A stretch of DNA of 64,000 nt from RGIG3701 sp031553595. GTDB taxonomy: Bacteria > Planctomycetota > Planctomycetia > Pirellulales > Thermoguttaceae. Where the stretch lies: positions 62,001-126,000 of the forward strand of contig JAVBLI010000009.1 of NCBI GenBank assembly GCA_031553595.1, written 5' to 3'. Shown here one piece after another: positions 46,001-52,647 of the stretch; within the stretch, counting starts at the first letter, position 1; each line of letters opens with the position of its first letter. A program made the position numbers and the translations under genes. Below the pieces are notes generated by a model. The model saw only the letters and a list, made by a program, of their open reading frames with translations. It had not been told where the DNA came from and ran no database searches.

Positions 46001-46314
46001 CCAAGCGTGTTGGTTCCCTGGAAGGTTAAGGCCCCGAGGCTTTCGCCGCGAAGCTCGAACATCTGGCCCGTGGCGTCCACATCGACGGCGATGATCATTC
46101 CAGTGGCGTCGGTAACGTACACCTCCGAGCGGTTGCCGGTGGCATCGAGAGTATTGCTGCCGCCATTGGCCGCGGCGTCGAATGTGCCGTAGCCGGTGAG
46201 TTGGTTGGGGGCACCCAGTGTCCAGGTCGGCGGCGTTTGCGCCATGGCAGTAGACACTGCCAGCAGCACCGCCACGCAGCATGCGGACACGATAAATTTT
46301 TTATTCAATAACAT
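43075..46314 (-). CDS. Large PEP-CTERM protein with autotransporter-type repeats
   Basis: A 1079-residue exported surface protein. The start at 46314 has GGAG six bases upstream; a frame start 19 codons earlier is not used. The signal peptide (FIVSACCVAVLLAVSTAMAQ) precedes a body made of short beta-helix-like units of the form GTxxxxGGT, as in passenger domains of autotransporters. Two related blocks of about 100 residues carry NQTGGTVTLTG, TLDA, FYVGW and LSIGRS in the same order. A 69-base tandem duplication encodes VEVSGGTLTATTMNVSTSG-type units. The C-terminus has VPEPATWGMLLAG, a membrane helix and Arg residues: a PEP-CTERM sorting signal for an exosortase. It should be exported and anchored at the surface. 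A strong promoter and a terminator bracket it as a single-gene unit. Confidence 0.88.
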   Translation of the reverse strand: MLLNKKFIVSACCVAVLLAVSTAMAQTPPTWTLGAPNQLTGYGTFDAAANGGSNTLDATGNRSEVYVTDATGMIIAVDVDATGQMFELRGESLGALTFQGTNTLGSFRTFGSNAGTGADSLSEVTFAGSSNTTAGNFYLSTTGQRATTLNIQSGATLRVSGEFMVGQADGTATDKTVSNINQTGGTVTLTGGGAKTNILSHWANTSTVYALSGGTLDASATEIFYVGWNGKAELNLTNDAQAKFSTLSIGRSNDAAAESVVQGSLVSLNGTATLDATTVNVGGNRTGTLEVAGGTLTATTVNVSTFGSSGTVEVSGGTLTATTMNVSTSGASGTVKVNGTGVMDVGTLYLCTSTASGAVELSGGGTINAANFYAATNANANCVATLSIGGTSNLNVTNEFMLGNQVGNSATVNQTGGTVTLTGSGDKKAIIAHWNSTAAYNLSSGTLDALGTTKFYVGWDGTGQLNLSGTGIGKFKDLSIGRSDNAAPGVDNGKNNILSVADNANLTADVIRVGYNRSATMNITGGTITAGIAVANQANGTLNISGGTINLTNWLTVGDQSTGTGTAVMTSGSISGGDVVVGYRSGANNTFTMGVLGDTNSNPTINIAGKWLVVGRDGNGNGTFTMNSGSITGSAILLASAGTTTGVFNLYGGTIDAQLLVVENGQSATFNMYGGKIQNQPVFVGSTGTGTAEFNMSGGEITNATVTVGRNGGTNGTFNMTGGTISGQDVYVGLHGTGKFVMGSQANPASSNPTITMNGKWLTVGRDNGGVGYFEMYSGTITGTGSVVLGYNNNGSGTFDMYGGTIGTQLWVGYTNGTATFNLREGSGTITGNITVGYGGDGSGNHQFHMDGGNILNTTTTVQKTSTFELAGGTMQTGTLNVIDTAKFLLDGGTLKTTTTTIGTNATFEMTESGLFQAGALTGGDATITGKVKNSGGILDIAFQDGLHTTTITNDYTQGAGGTLTIGVNKTGVAMAVGDNLSVGGNVELDGLLNLLLSDIWTLDDIGASFKVFDDATFPNVSGAFASVAWNPEMAPDLFWWYNPMDGSVNLGVPEPATWGMLLAGLLGLMWFRRNANVS
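45311..45448 (-). repeat. Two tandem 69-base units inside the PEP-CTERM gene
   Basis: Units at 45311-45379 and 45380-45448 are nearly identical, each beginning ACGGTGCCGCTGG on the plus strand and each encoding 23 residues in the reading frame. This keeps the frame and suggests recent repeat expansion within the passenger-like region. Confidence 0.75.
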
Positions 46315-46376
46315 AAAGCACTCCGGAGAGAAATTGGAAAGATCGACAGTACGGTAACTGAAAAAACACATTATAT

Positions 46377-46405
46377 ATTATAATTGCATTTTTATTGAAT
46401 TTCAA
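46377..46405 (-). promoter_or_regulatory. Sigma70-type promoter of the large PEP-CTERM gene
   Basis: On the minus strand TTGAAA (46405-46400), a 17-base spacer and TATAAT (46382-46377), about 63 bases before the ATG at 46314. Confidence 0.65.
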
Positions 46406-46505
46406 GTACTTTTTCTGCGAAGCTATGTGTCTTTTTCGCGTTTTTGAAGAATCATACGATGATTATGAGGGATTGGCGTGAAAAATAAGAAAACGGTCAT
46501 GGAAA

Positions 46506-46537
46506 ACAAAAAAAGATGGAGCCTTTTCAGCCCCATC
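46506..46537 (-). terminator. Terminator of the secretin/lipoprotein operon
   Basis: On the minus strand GATGGGGC (46537-46530) pairs with GCTCCATC (46522-46515), including one G-U pair, followed by seven T. It lies 34 bases past the lipoprotein stop. Confidence 0.7.
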
Positions 46538-46571
46538 CTTTTGGGTTTTCGGTTCTCGAAAGAACAGAGGT

Positions 46572-47276
46572 TTAGTATCCGCCGTAACCGCCGCCGCCGA
46601 AGCCGCCGTAACTGTTGTTCATCACGTTGAACCCGGCGGAGATGGCCTCGTCGGCCCGCAAGCCGTCTTCAATCGCCGGGGCGATGACAACGCGTCCCTG
46701 AATGGTTTCCCGTCGGGGGTCGTCGTCGGACAGTTGATGGAACGCGCAGAGCCATCGGACGACGTTCGTACGTCGCAGCTCGTTGATCGTCGGGTCGTCG
46801 GACTCTTCGATCACCACCGGGAAGGGCACCTGGGGCAGTCGCACGGCGATCTGGGTGAGGTGTTTTTTCCCGTCGGGGGTGAGGGTGGTGTTCACCAGGC
46901 CGGCCGTGTTTTCCGCTTCCCGGAATTCATGGTCGTACATGATGAATTTGAAGGCCTCGGCGTTCGTCTGCTGGGTGTCGGTGTGGGCGTCGGTCACCTG
47001 TCCCAGCGGGAAGGGCCGATCATAAGGCGGCATCGCGGGGCCTCCTCGTCCATTTCCGGCTCCGGCGCCACAGGCCCGTCCGCCACCACCACCGCTTCCG
47101 TCGTCGTACGCGTCGTCGGAGTCGTCGTAGTTTGCGTAGGGTGACTGGCCCGTCACGTTCCGGGCACCGGCAGTTCCCACGCCGTCGCTGTAATAGTGTT
47201 CATCCATGCTTCGGCACCCTGCCATCACCAGCGCCACCAGGATGAAGCACCAACTGTAATTTTTTAAGGTTAACAT
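46572..47276 (-). CDS. Lipoprotein next to the secretin, unknown family
   Basis: A 234-residue predicted lipoprotein. The signal peptide ends in a lipobox, LVMAGC, with Cys21 as the lipidated residue. A Gly/Asp-rich low-complexity stretch follows (DDSDDAYDDGSGGGGG region, residues about 50-75). The conserved-looking core starts near LGQVTDAHTDTQQTNAEAF and includes HLTQIAVRLPQVPFPVVIEES and RVVIAPAIEDGLRADEA, a mix of strands and helices that recalls the OmpA-like or CpaD-like fold seen in pilus lipoproteins; this is only resemblance. The C-terminus is Gly/Tyr-rich (YGGFGGGGYGGY). It begins 27 bases after the secretin stop in the same direction and ends with a terminator, so it is the last gene of the secretin operon and a candidate pilotin or cap partner. 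Confidence 0.7.
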   Translation of the reverse strand: MLTLKNYSWCFILVALVMAGCRSMDEHYYSDGVGTAGARNVTGQSPYANYDDSDDAYDDGSGGGGGRACGAGAGNGRGGPAMPPYDRPFPLGQVTDAHTDTQQTNAEAFKFIMYDHEFREAENTAGLVNTTLTPDGKKHLTQIAVRLPQVPFPVVIEESDDPTINELRRTNVVRWLCAFHQLSDDDPRRETIQGRVVIAPAIEDGLRADEAISAGFNVMNNSYGGFGGGGYGGY

Positions 47277-47303
47277 ATTCCTTACTCCTTTTCCTGATTG
47301 CTT

Positions 47304-49337
47304 TTAGTGTCCGTAAGGGCCGCTGATCATGGCGGCACCGCCGTTGATATACCGTCGTCGCAGGTTGGGCCACACGGTGCTGCGATATTCCAGCGTCGGG
47401 TTGCCTTCGAGGCGTCCGTGGATGAGGAATTCCGCATTGGTGGGTTCCGTGACATCGAATCCTGGCAGCGGGGGCACTTCGTCCGGTTCCATCGGGGCCA
47501 CCAGTTCCGGCGACACGAGGATGACCATTTCGCTCTCGCCGCGCGCTTTGTTGCGGTGTCCGAAGAAATCCAGGACGGGGATGTTGTTCGCGTGCGTTCC
47601 CTGGTAGCTGTCTTCCAGGGCCGTGCCGACGACGAAGGTCTGGCCTTCCCGCATGATGACCTGGTTCTGGGCCGACTTGGTTTTCAGGTTCGGAACACCG
47701 CTGACGCTGTTGCCCGAGCTGCTGTCGTCCAGCGAGCTGAACTCGGTGGCGATGTTCAGGCGGATGAGGTCTTTGTCCATCACATAAGGCGTGAAGGTGA
47801 TGACCGTACCGTAGGAGCGGAAGTTCGTCGTGACGGCCGAGGCGCCGGAAATACCGACGGTCGAGGGCACGGGAATTTCACCGCCGGAGACCAGTGACGC
47901 CGAGGTGCCGCTGAGGGTCACGAGGGTGGATTCGCTGAGCTTGCGGACGACGGATTTGTTTTTCAGGAAGTCCAGTCCGATCCGTACGTTGGAACAGTCA
48001 TAAGCCAGCAGCGAACCGGTTCCGCCGGTCAGGGCGCCCAGCAGCGAGGTGAGCATGATCTTATCGCCGTTGAAGCCGATATCGAAATTGATGCCGAAAT
48101 TATCGCTGTTGCTGCGGGCCAGCTCGGCCAACTTGACGCGAAGCTCGACGGTATGCACGCCGGGGACGCGCAGCCGGCTGATGACGATCAACTGGCTGCT
48201 GTGGCCGGAAGTATCGATATCCAACTCGCTGGCGGCCAAAGCCCCCTCCGACATGGCGGCGCCCTGATAGCCCAGCGTCCGGGCCGTCGCGTCGCTGCGA
48301 AGTACCCGCATAATGTCGGCGGCTTCCTCCGCACTTTTCGCCTGACCGCTGACCAGCAGCTTGTTGGCCACCAGCGTCAGCTTGACCTTGCTGTTGGGGA
48401 ACAGCTTCGCGATGTTCTGCTCGAGGAGCTTGTATTCGCGTTCGCGCAGTTCCCGCAGCGACGGGTCGGGGGTGGTTTTAATGAGGAACGTCACGGGCTC
48501 GGTGCTGTCCTTGAACCAGAACGTCACGTGCGTGGCGCCGACGGATTTGCCGATGATGGAAATCTCGCGGGGCGTGAACTGCACGATGTCGCAGATCGAC
48601 GGATCGACGATCGCGGTACGCACCAGGTCGGACTTCGTGCGGAGCAGTTTGCTGCGACGGGCGATGACCTTCAGTTCGGTTTCGCCTTCCGACATGCGGA
48701 AGGGCCCGACCGTCGACCACTGCGACCCTTCGAGATTGAAATCCGCGTTCGCACCCACCGGCGGCAGCACTTTAGCTTCCACGGGCTGGACGCCGCCAGG
48801 AAGGCCGAGACTCGCGGTTTTGGTGGGTTCCGGTAATTTTTTCGGAGCCTGCTTCGCCGGGGCGGCCTGACGGACATTCTGCTGCGAAACGGGCTGGATG
48901 ACCGCTTTGCCGCCGATGTACTGCTGCGTTTCCACGGCACTGGGGGGCTCCGGGGCCGGAGCCAGATTCGTCTTTGCCGGTTTGGCTGTGGCCGCATTCT
49001 TCGCCACCTGCGGCGTCTCGTTCACCGAAACCGCCGGCAAATCACCGAACGCCTCGGAGACGCACGTCAAAAAGGACGTTTCCTCGACATCGATTTTCTG
49101 CACCGTGGCATTCTGCTTCGGCAGTGCCTTCCGCGTTTGAGCGGCGGGAGCCGTTTTTTGGGTACCCGTGCCGGTGAATACCTCCGTAACGCAGGCATGG
49201 AACGAGTCCGGGGTCTGTGCGGGGGCGGCTGCTTCCTGACCAAAGCTGTGGTCCGCAAATCCCCAAATCATGGTCGCAGCGAAAACTCCCCGAAGAGTTT
49301 TTGTCAGGTAACCGCTTGTTTTATGTTGCTTCTTCAT
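47304..49337 (-). CDS. Secretin (CpaC/RcpA-type, type II/III secretion and pilus family)
   Basis: A 677-residue exported outer-membrane channel protein. A signal peptide (YLTKTLRGVFAATMIWGF...) is followed by a long Ala/Pro/Lys-rich linker to about residue 200. A pilus-assembly N-terminal domain follows with LRTKSDLVRTAIVDPSICDIVQF and IIGKSVGATHVTFWF. A BON-like part then reads LRELREREYKLLEQNIAKLFPNSKVKLTLVANKLLVSGQ (taken in parts). The secretin domain has VHTVELRVKLAELARSNSDNFG, VRKLSESTLVTLSGTSASLVSGGEIPVP (in parts), a MREGQTFVVG strand and IPVLDFFGHRNK in place of the usual VPxLGxLF. It would form the gated outer-membrane ring of a pilus or secretion machine. The only other machine genes in the window are at 15341-21579, separate from here. 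Confidence 0.92.
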   Translation of the reverse strand: MKKQHKTSGYLTKTLRGVFAATMIWGFADHSFGQEAAAPAQTPDSFHACVTEVFTGTGTQKTAPAAQTRKALPKQNATVQKIDVEETSFLTCVSEAFGDLPAVSVNETPQVAKNAATAKPAKTNLAPAPEPPSAVETQQYIGGKAVIQPVSQQNVRQAAPAKQAPKKLPEPTKTASLGLPGGVQPVEAKVLPPVGANADFNLEGSQWSTVGPFRMSEGETELKVIARRSKLLRTKSDLVRTAIVDPSICDIVQFTPREISIIGKSVGATHVTFWFKDSTEPVTFLIKTTPDPSLRELREREYKLLEQNIAKLFPNSKVKLTLVANKLLVSGQAKSAEEAADIMRVLRSDATARTLGYQGAAMSEGALAASELDIDTSGHSSQLIVISRLRVPGVHTVELRVKLAELARSNSDNFGINFDIGFNGDKIMLTSLLGALTGGTGSLLAYDCSNVRIGLDFLKNKSVVRKLSESTLVTLSGTSASLVSGGEIPVPSTVGISGASAVTTNFRSYGTVITFTPYVMDKDLIRLNIATEFSSLDDSSSGNSVSGVPNLKTKSAQNQVIMREGQTFVVGTALEDSYQGTHANNIPVLDFFGHRNKARGESEMVILVSPELVAPMEPDEVPPLPGFDVTEPTNAEFLIHGRLEGNPTLEYRSTVWPNLRRRYINGGAAMISGPYGH

Positions 49338-49485
49338 TGAAATACCCTATCGATGAGAAGTTTGAAATCTTCATTAATCGGCCGTCTTTCCGCAGACGGA
49401 GCTTAATGACCTTTTAGTAACGATGGATGCCCGCTGGCGGTTTCACGCCCGATTTTGGCGGGAGCGTGAGATGCCCGGCGAATTT

Positions 49486-49938
49486 TTATTTTTCATTGAA
49501 AACCTTCGCCGGAGATTCCAGACGCAGGCCCTGGTAAGGAGAAACGTAGTCCGTCATCCGCTTCTGGCTGTAAATGCCAGGCCAGAAATACGTGTACTGT
49601 TTCGGAACCGGATACTTGTAGCTGCCGTTGACCTTGCAATTGAAACACGCGGTGTTCGACATGTTTCGACGCAGGGTGTTGATTCCGTCGCCGCTGCGTT
49701 TGCCGTCGTCGCAGCCGCAATCACAGTCACAGTCGCAATACGTGCCGGAAGACTGTACCGCGACGGCGCCGGGCGCTAAAGCGTCGTCGGCCGGGGCCTG
49801 GACGGATGCCTTGCCACCCGTAACGACGCTGGTCTTGCCGCCTTGGCAAAAACCGGGCGCCGCCCACAAAACCATGCTGAGGACCGTAACCACACAAATC
49901 AGCATCGGAACGATGTTTTTTGTCCTGGCCTTTCTCAT
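49486..49938 (-). CDS. Small secreted protein with Cys-Asp repeat, first gene of the secretin operon
   Basis: A 150-residue exported protein of unknown family. The ATG at 49938 has AAGGAG seven bases upstream; a longer frame to 50097 is not supported. Residues 8-31 are a signal peptide (LICVVTVLSMVLWAAPGFC). A linker leads to CDCDCDCGC at residues 68-76, then a second pair, CFNC, at 98-101. The C-terminal part is Tyr/Pro-rich (YKYPVPKQYTYFWPGIYSQ) and looks conserved. Six or more Cys with alternating Asp suggest metal binding or a disulphide-stapled exported knot. It lies 148 bases upstream of the secretin gene in the same direction. A role as a cargo or accessory of the secretin is inferred from location only. 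Confidence 0.6.
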   Translation of the reverse strand: MRKARTKNIVPMLICVVTVLSMVLWAAPGFCQGGKTSVVTGGKASVQAPADDALAPGAVAVQSSGTYCDCDCDCGCDDGKRSGDGINTLRRNMSNTACFNCKVNGSYKYPVPKQYTYFWPGIYSQKRMTDYVSPYQGLRLESPAKVFNEK

Positions 49939-50271
49939 CCTTATCTCCTTTATAAACGGATATGTTTTCGAGCCCGCGACGGATAGCGACTTTGCCAAAA
50001 TCCAGGGTGTCTTCAAAATCGGCATTGTCCGTACAACGGTTTCAAATAAAAAAACTGCTACAACACCACTTGCTGGAATTACTGGAATTATCGGCACAGA
50101 TGTTTCCGACGGTGAGCATATCTTTCCTTTTTCTTACTGATATTTCACCTTTTACGAATAGCGTCCGAAATATTGTGGTGGCTTGGGGGGAATGCGTTTT
50201 GTTTGACGGCAGAAAATTGATTGATTCAAAAATTCACCGCTAGAGCATTGACCAAATTTATTTACTCACCT

Positions 50272-50383
50272 GGAAACAGCAGCCGGGAGCGGAGCGTTAG
50301 CGCAGAGACCGGATGGAAGTGGGAAAACGCCCGGCGATTCGATCCGGTCTCTGCGCGTCACTACGTTCCCGGCTGCTGTTCCT
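50272..50383. repeat. Dispersed palindromic repeat family P1, copy 2
   Basis: Imperfect palindrome with the same parts as copy 1 but reversed order: the left arm carries GAGCGTTAGCGCAGAGACCGG and the right arm, complemented, carries AACGTAGTGACGCGCAG and AGACCGG. Loop text GGAAGTGGGAAAACGC is shared with copy 3. CTAGAGCA occurs at 50240-50247 just outside. The rest of the 583-base spacer 49939-50521 has no gene I can support; it is AT-rich to 50240. Confidence 0.85.
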
Positions 50384-50456
50384 GTGAATATATCAATGAG
50401 GTAACTGTGCTATTATCATTACACCTCGGGAGAGAGCCCGGGCCCTGCGGAATCAT

Positions 50457-50491
50457 AAAAAAAAGGTCACGGGAATCGCTCCCGCAACCTT
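50457..50491 (-). terminator. Terminator after lpxA
   Basis: A 12-pair stem with two central mismatches (50463-50474 with 50480-50491), flanked by A on the left and T on the right, so it can end transcripts in both directions. It lies about 30 bases past the lpxA stop. Confidence 0.7.
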
Positions 50492-50521
50492 TTTATTCGT
50501 TCGATATTCAGTTTTGGAGAA

Positions 50522-51400
50522 TTACACCGCTTTCAGGGCCTGATCGTCCTGATCGTTTTGGTTCAGGCGAATCGCGGAATCCGTCACTTCGTCCGGGCGC
50601 TTGAGTTTCAGCGACTTGCCAGACGTCCGGCGGTCGCGGATGAAGCCTCGCTTGCTGTCTTCCAGGAAATTGGCGAAATGGGCGGCCATCCCCTCCGGGA
50701 ATTTCGTCCGCAGCTCTTCCATAATGACGTTCCACGGCCGAATACCGGCGTATAGGACGTTATAGGCCTGGTGGATTTTACGAATCTCGGTGTTCGGGAC
50801 GCCGGCGCGAATCATGCCGACGTTGTTCAGGCCGACCACCATCGAGGTGTCGCCGTCGACTCGCACATAAGGCGGCACATCCTGCAGCACCAGCGACATC
50901 CCGCCGACCATCGCATACTGACCGATCCGACAGAACTGATGCACGGCCACGCCGCCGGAAACGTACGCCCGGTCCTCGACCAGCACGTGCCCGGCCAGCA
51001 TCGCGTTATTCGTAATAATCGTGTGATTGCCCACCACGCAGTCGTGCGCAATGTGGGCGTTGACCATCAGCAGGTTGTTGTCGCCGATGCGCGTCGCCTT
51101 GTCGGGATACATCGCGCGGTGTACTGTGACGTTTTCACGCAGCATATTTCCGGAACCGATGATCACCCCACCGACGTCGCCGGAAATGTGGATATGCTGC
51201 GGCATTCCGCCCAGCACCACGCCTTCGCAGACCGTGTTGTTCTCGCCCACGATGACGCCGGTTTTGATGGAGGCACGGGCCGCAATCCGGCACCCGGCTT
51301 CGATCGTCACGCCCGGCTCCACGATCGAGAACGGCCCGATTTCCACGTCGGACGCAATCTTCGCTTCTTCGCTGACAATGGCTGTGGGATGTATTTTCAC
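50522..51400 (-). CDS. lpxA: Acyl-ACP--UDP-N-acetylglucosamine O-acyltransferase (lipid A synthesis)
   Basis: A 292-residue left-handed beta-helix enzyme, the first step of lipid A synthesis: transfer of a hydroxyacyl chain to UDP-GlcNAc. Hexapeptide repeats fill residues 5-185. LMVNAHIAHDCVVGNH contains His116 and His119, the latter matching the E. coli catalytic His125. YVSGGVAVHQFCRIGQYAMVGG and LNNVGMIRAGVP follow as in LpxA. I choose a GTG start at 51400 because AAGGAAG lies just upstream and the protein then begins KIHPTAIVSEEA as usual; a frame start 11 codons earlier adds an unlike tail. The C-terminus is about 30 residues longer than in E. coli and charged. It is not next to other lpx or fab genes. 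Confidence 0.9.
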   Translation of the reverse strand: MKIHPTAIVSEEAKIASDVEIGPFSIVEPGVTIEAGCRIAARASIKTGVIVGENNTVCEGVVLGGMPQHIHISGDVGGVIIGSGNMLRENVTVHRAMYPDKATRIGDNNLLMVNAHIAHDCVVGNHTIITNNAMLAGHVLVEDRAYVSGGVAVHQFCRIGQYAMVGGMSLVLQDVPPYVRVDGDTSMVVGLNNVGMIRAGVPNTEIRKIHQAYNVLYAGIRPWNVIMEELRTKFPEGMAAHFANFLEDSKRGFIRDRRTSGKSLKLKRPDEVTDSAIRLNQNDQDDQALKAV

Positions 51401-52038
51401 GAGTTCTTCCTTAATGTTTGAATTTCTGCACATCCGATGTGCAATCGTTTAACAACAGTTTCCCGTTATGTATAAACTTGTTGCGTCCCTGGCAAAATTC
51501 GTATCGCCGGGCTTTCCCCTTCCCGATGCGGGAGGGCGCATGGCCCCGATCCTACAAACCGGCGTGTGAACACACAAAGTATTTCCTTAATAATTTATTA
51601 CGAATTGCTACTTTGTGCAATGTGAATTCAGGAAAAAAATAAAAAGTTTATTCTTTTTAGAAAAAACATATGCCGGATGGGTAAATTGCATAAAACAGGA
51701 TGGGTGTGATCACGCTGTCATCCCCCATCGTGACAAAAAAATACGTATGAGGCAAAGTTTTCAGCACTGGATTCGTCACCAATCTGCGGGAGGAAATCGC
51801 TCCGGGGTTTCGTTTCGCAAGCCGTTTTTTCATCGCGATAAGCCCCCCTATGGAATGGGGGGCGGCAGTGTATAATTATAATGTCGTCCGACTTTGCCAT
51901 CCCGCTCGATCTTCCGATCTGCGCAGCACGCAGTTTTCCGGAGTCGACCCGGAGTGGAAAATCTGAAAAAACGTAGTAACCCTTATATGTTTTTTCGTCT
52001 ATTTAATCCGCTTACCTTAAAAAATATGGATAATTCTT
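51401..52038. other. 638-base divergent spacer, no gene supported
   Basis: Between lpxA and a TPR gene. It contains CACAAAGTA (about 51571) inverse to TACTTTGTG (about 51609), a GCCCCC/GGGGGC hairpin at 51842-51863, and a TATAAT at 51871-51876 without a good -35. Two short open frames, at 51418 and 51615, have no family look. Nothing else stands out. Confidence 0.4.
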
Positions 52039-52461
52039 ATGTCTTCCGAAACAAAAGAGACGCGTTACGATGAGGCCATCGCCCTGAAAGAAGCCGGGAA
52101 CCGGGCGGAAGCGATCCAGAAACTGGAGGCAATTTGCGCAGATTTTCCGGAATACGCACTTCCGCATTCTGCGCTGAGCATGCTTTACAGCCGGGAGGGG
52201 GAGTTTGCCCCGTCGCTGGCCCATGCCGCGAAAGTGTGTGAGCTGGAGCCGCAAGACCCGTTCAGTTTCACTGCCATGAGCATCCTCGCGCGCCAGTCCG
52301 GAGATAAAGACGCGGCGGAGAGTGCGCTGGCCCAGGCACAGACGGCTCAGATGGATTTCTTCCGTGCCCAGATGGAAAAACGGAAGGCAGAAACGGAGGA
52401 AGCCGCGAAGATTGCGGAAACGCAGAAAGCGGCGGCCGATGAAAAAACGGCGGAGGGGTAA
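52039..52461 (+). CDS. Small TPR-repeat protein
   Basis: A 140-residue cytoplasmic protein. Residues 9-85 contain two to three tetratricopeptide-like units, with YDEAIALKEAGNRAEAIQKLEAI, YALPHSALSMLYSREGEF and FTAMSILARQSGDKDAAESAL (each in part) showing the small/large residue spacing of TPR helices. The rest, from about residue 95, is a highly charged Glu/Lys/Ala helix (MEKRKAETEEAAKIAETQ), probably coiled coil. Such proteins act as adaptors. The ribosome site is weak (GGATAA). It is followed by a 187-base AT-rich spacer and the second PEP-CTERM gene in the same direction, but the spacing suggests separate transcription. Confidence 0.65.
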   Translation: MSSETKETRYDEAIALKEAGNRAEAIQKLEAICADFPEYALPHSALSMLYSREGEFAPSLAHAAKVCELEPQDPFSFTAMSILARQSGDKDAAESALAQAQTAQMDFFRAQMEKRKAETEEAAKIAETQKAAADEKTAEG

Positions 52462-52560
52462 TAAAATTGATTATCGCCTGATTTCAAAGATTACCATATT
52501 TCGTATATTTTACCTAAAACATTTGTTTGCTTATTGCGTTTATCATATATTATGGTAGAA

Positions 52561-52566
52561 TATAAT
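52561..52566 (+). promoter_or_regulatory. Putative -10 element of the second PEP-CTERM gene
   Basis: TATAAT 82 bases before the start codon in a strongly AT-rich spacer. No -35 of good quality is found at 16-18 bases upstream (TTTATC is the closest). Confidence 0.3.
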
Positions 52567-52647
52567 GATAATTCCTGAAAGACAAGGGAGATTGTCTTTC
52601 TATAGATATACAAAATCAGCCTTTATCTGGTTCCCGGACAAAGTTTT

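Noticed and set aside
51615..51875. An 86-codon open frame upstream of the TPR gene
   Set aside because: No ribosome site, and composition is unlike the neighbouring genes; it crosses a GC hairpin.
51907..51926. CTTCCGATCT, matching the end of a common sequencing adapter, preceded by CGCTCGAT
   Set aside because: Only 10 bases match and the flanking sequence is ordinary and continuous, so chance is the simplest explanation; a read-level check at 51900-51930 would settle it.
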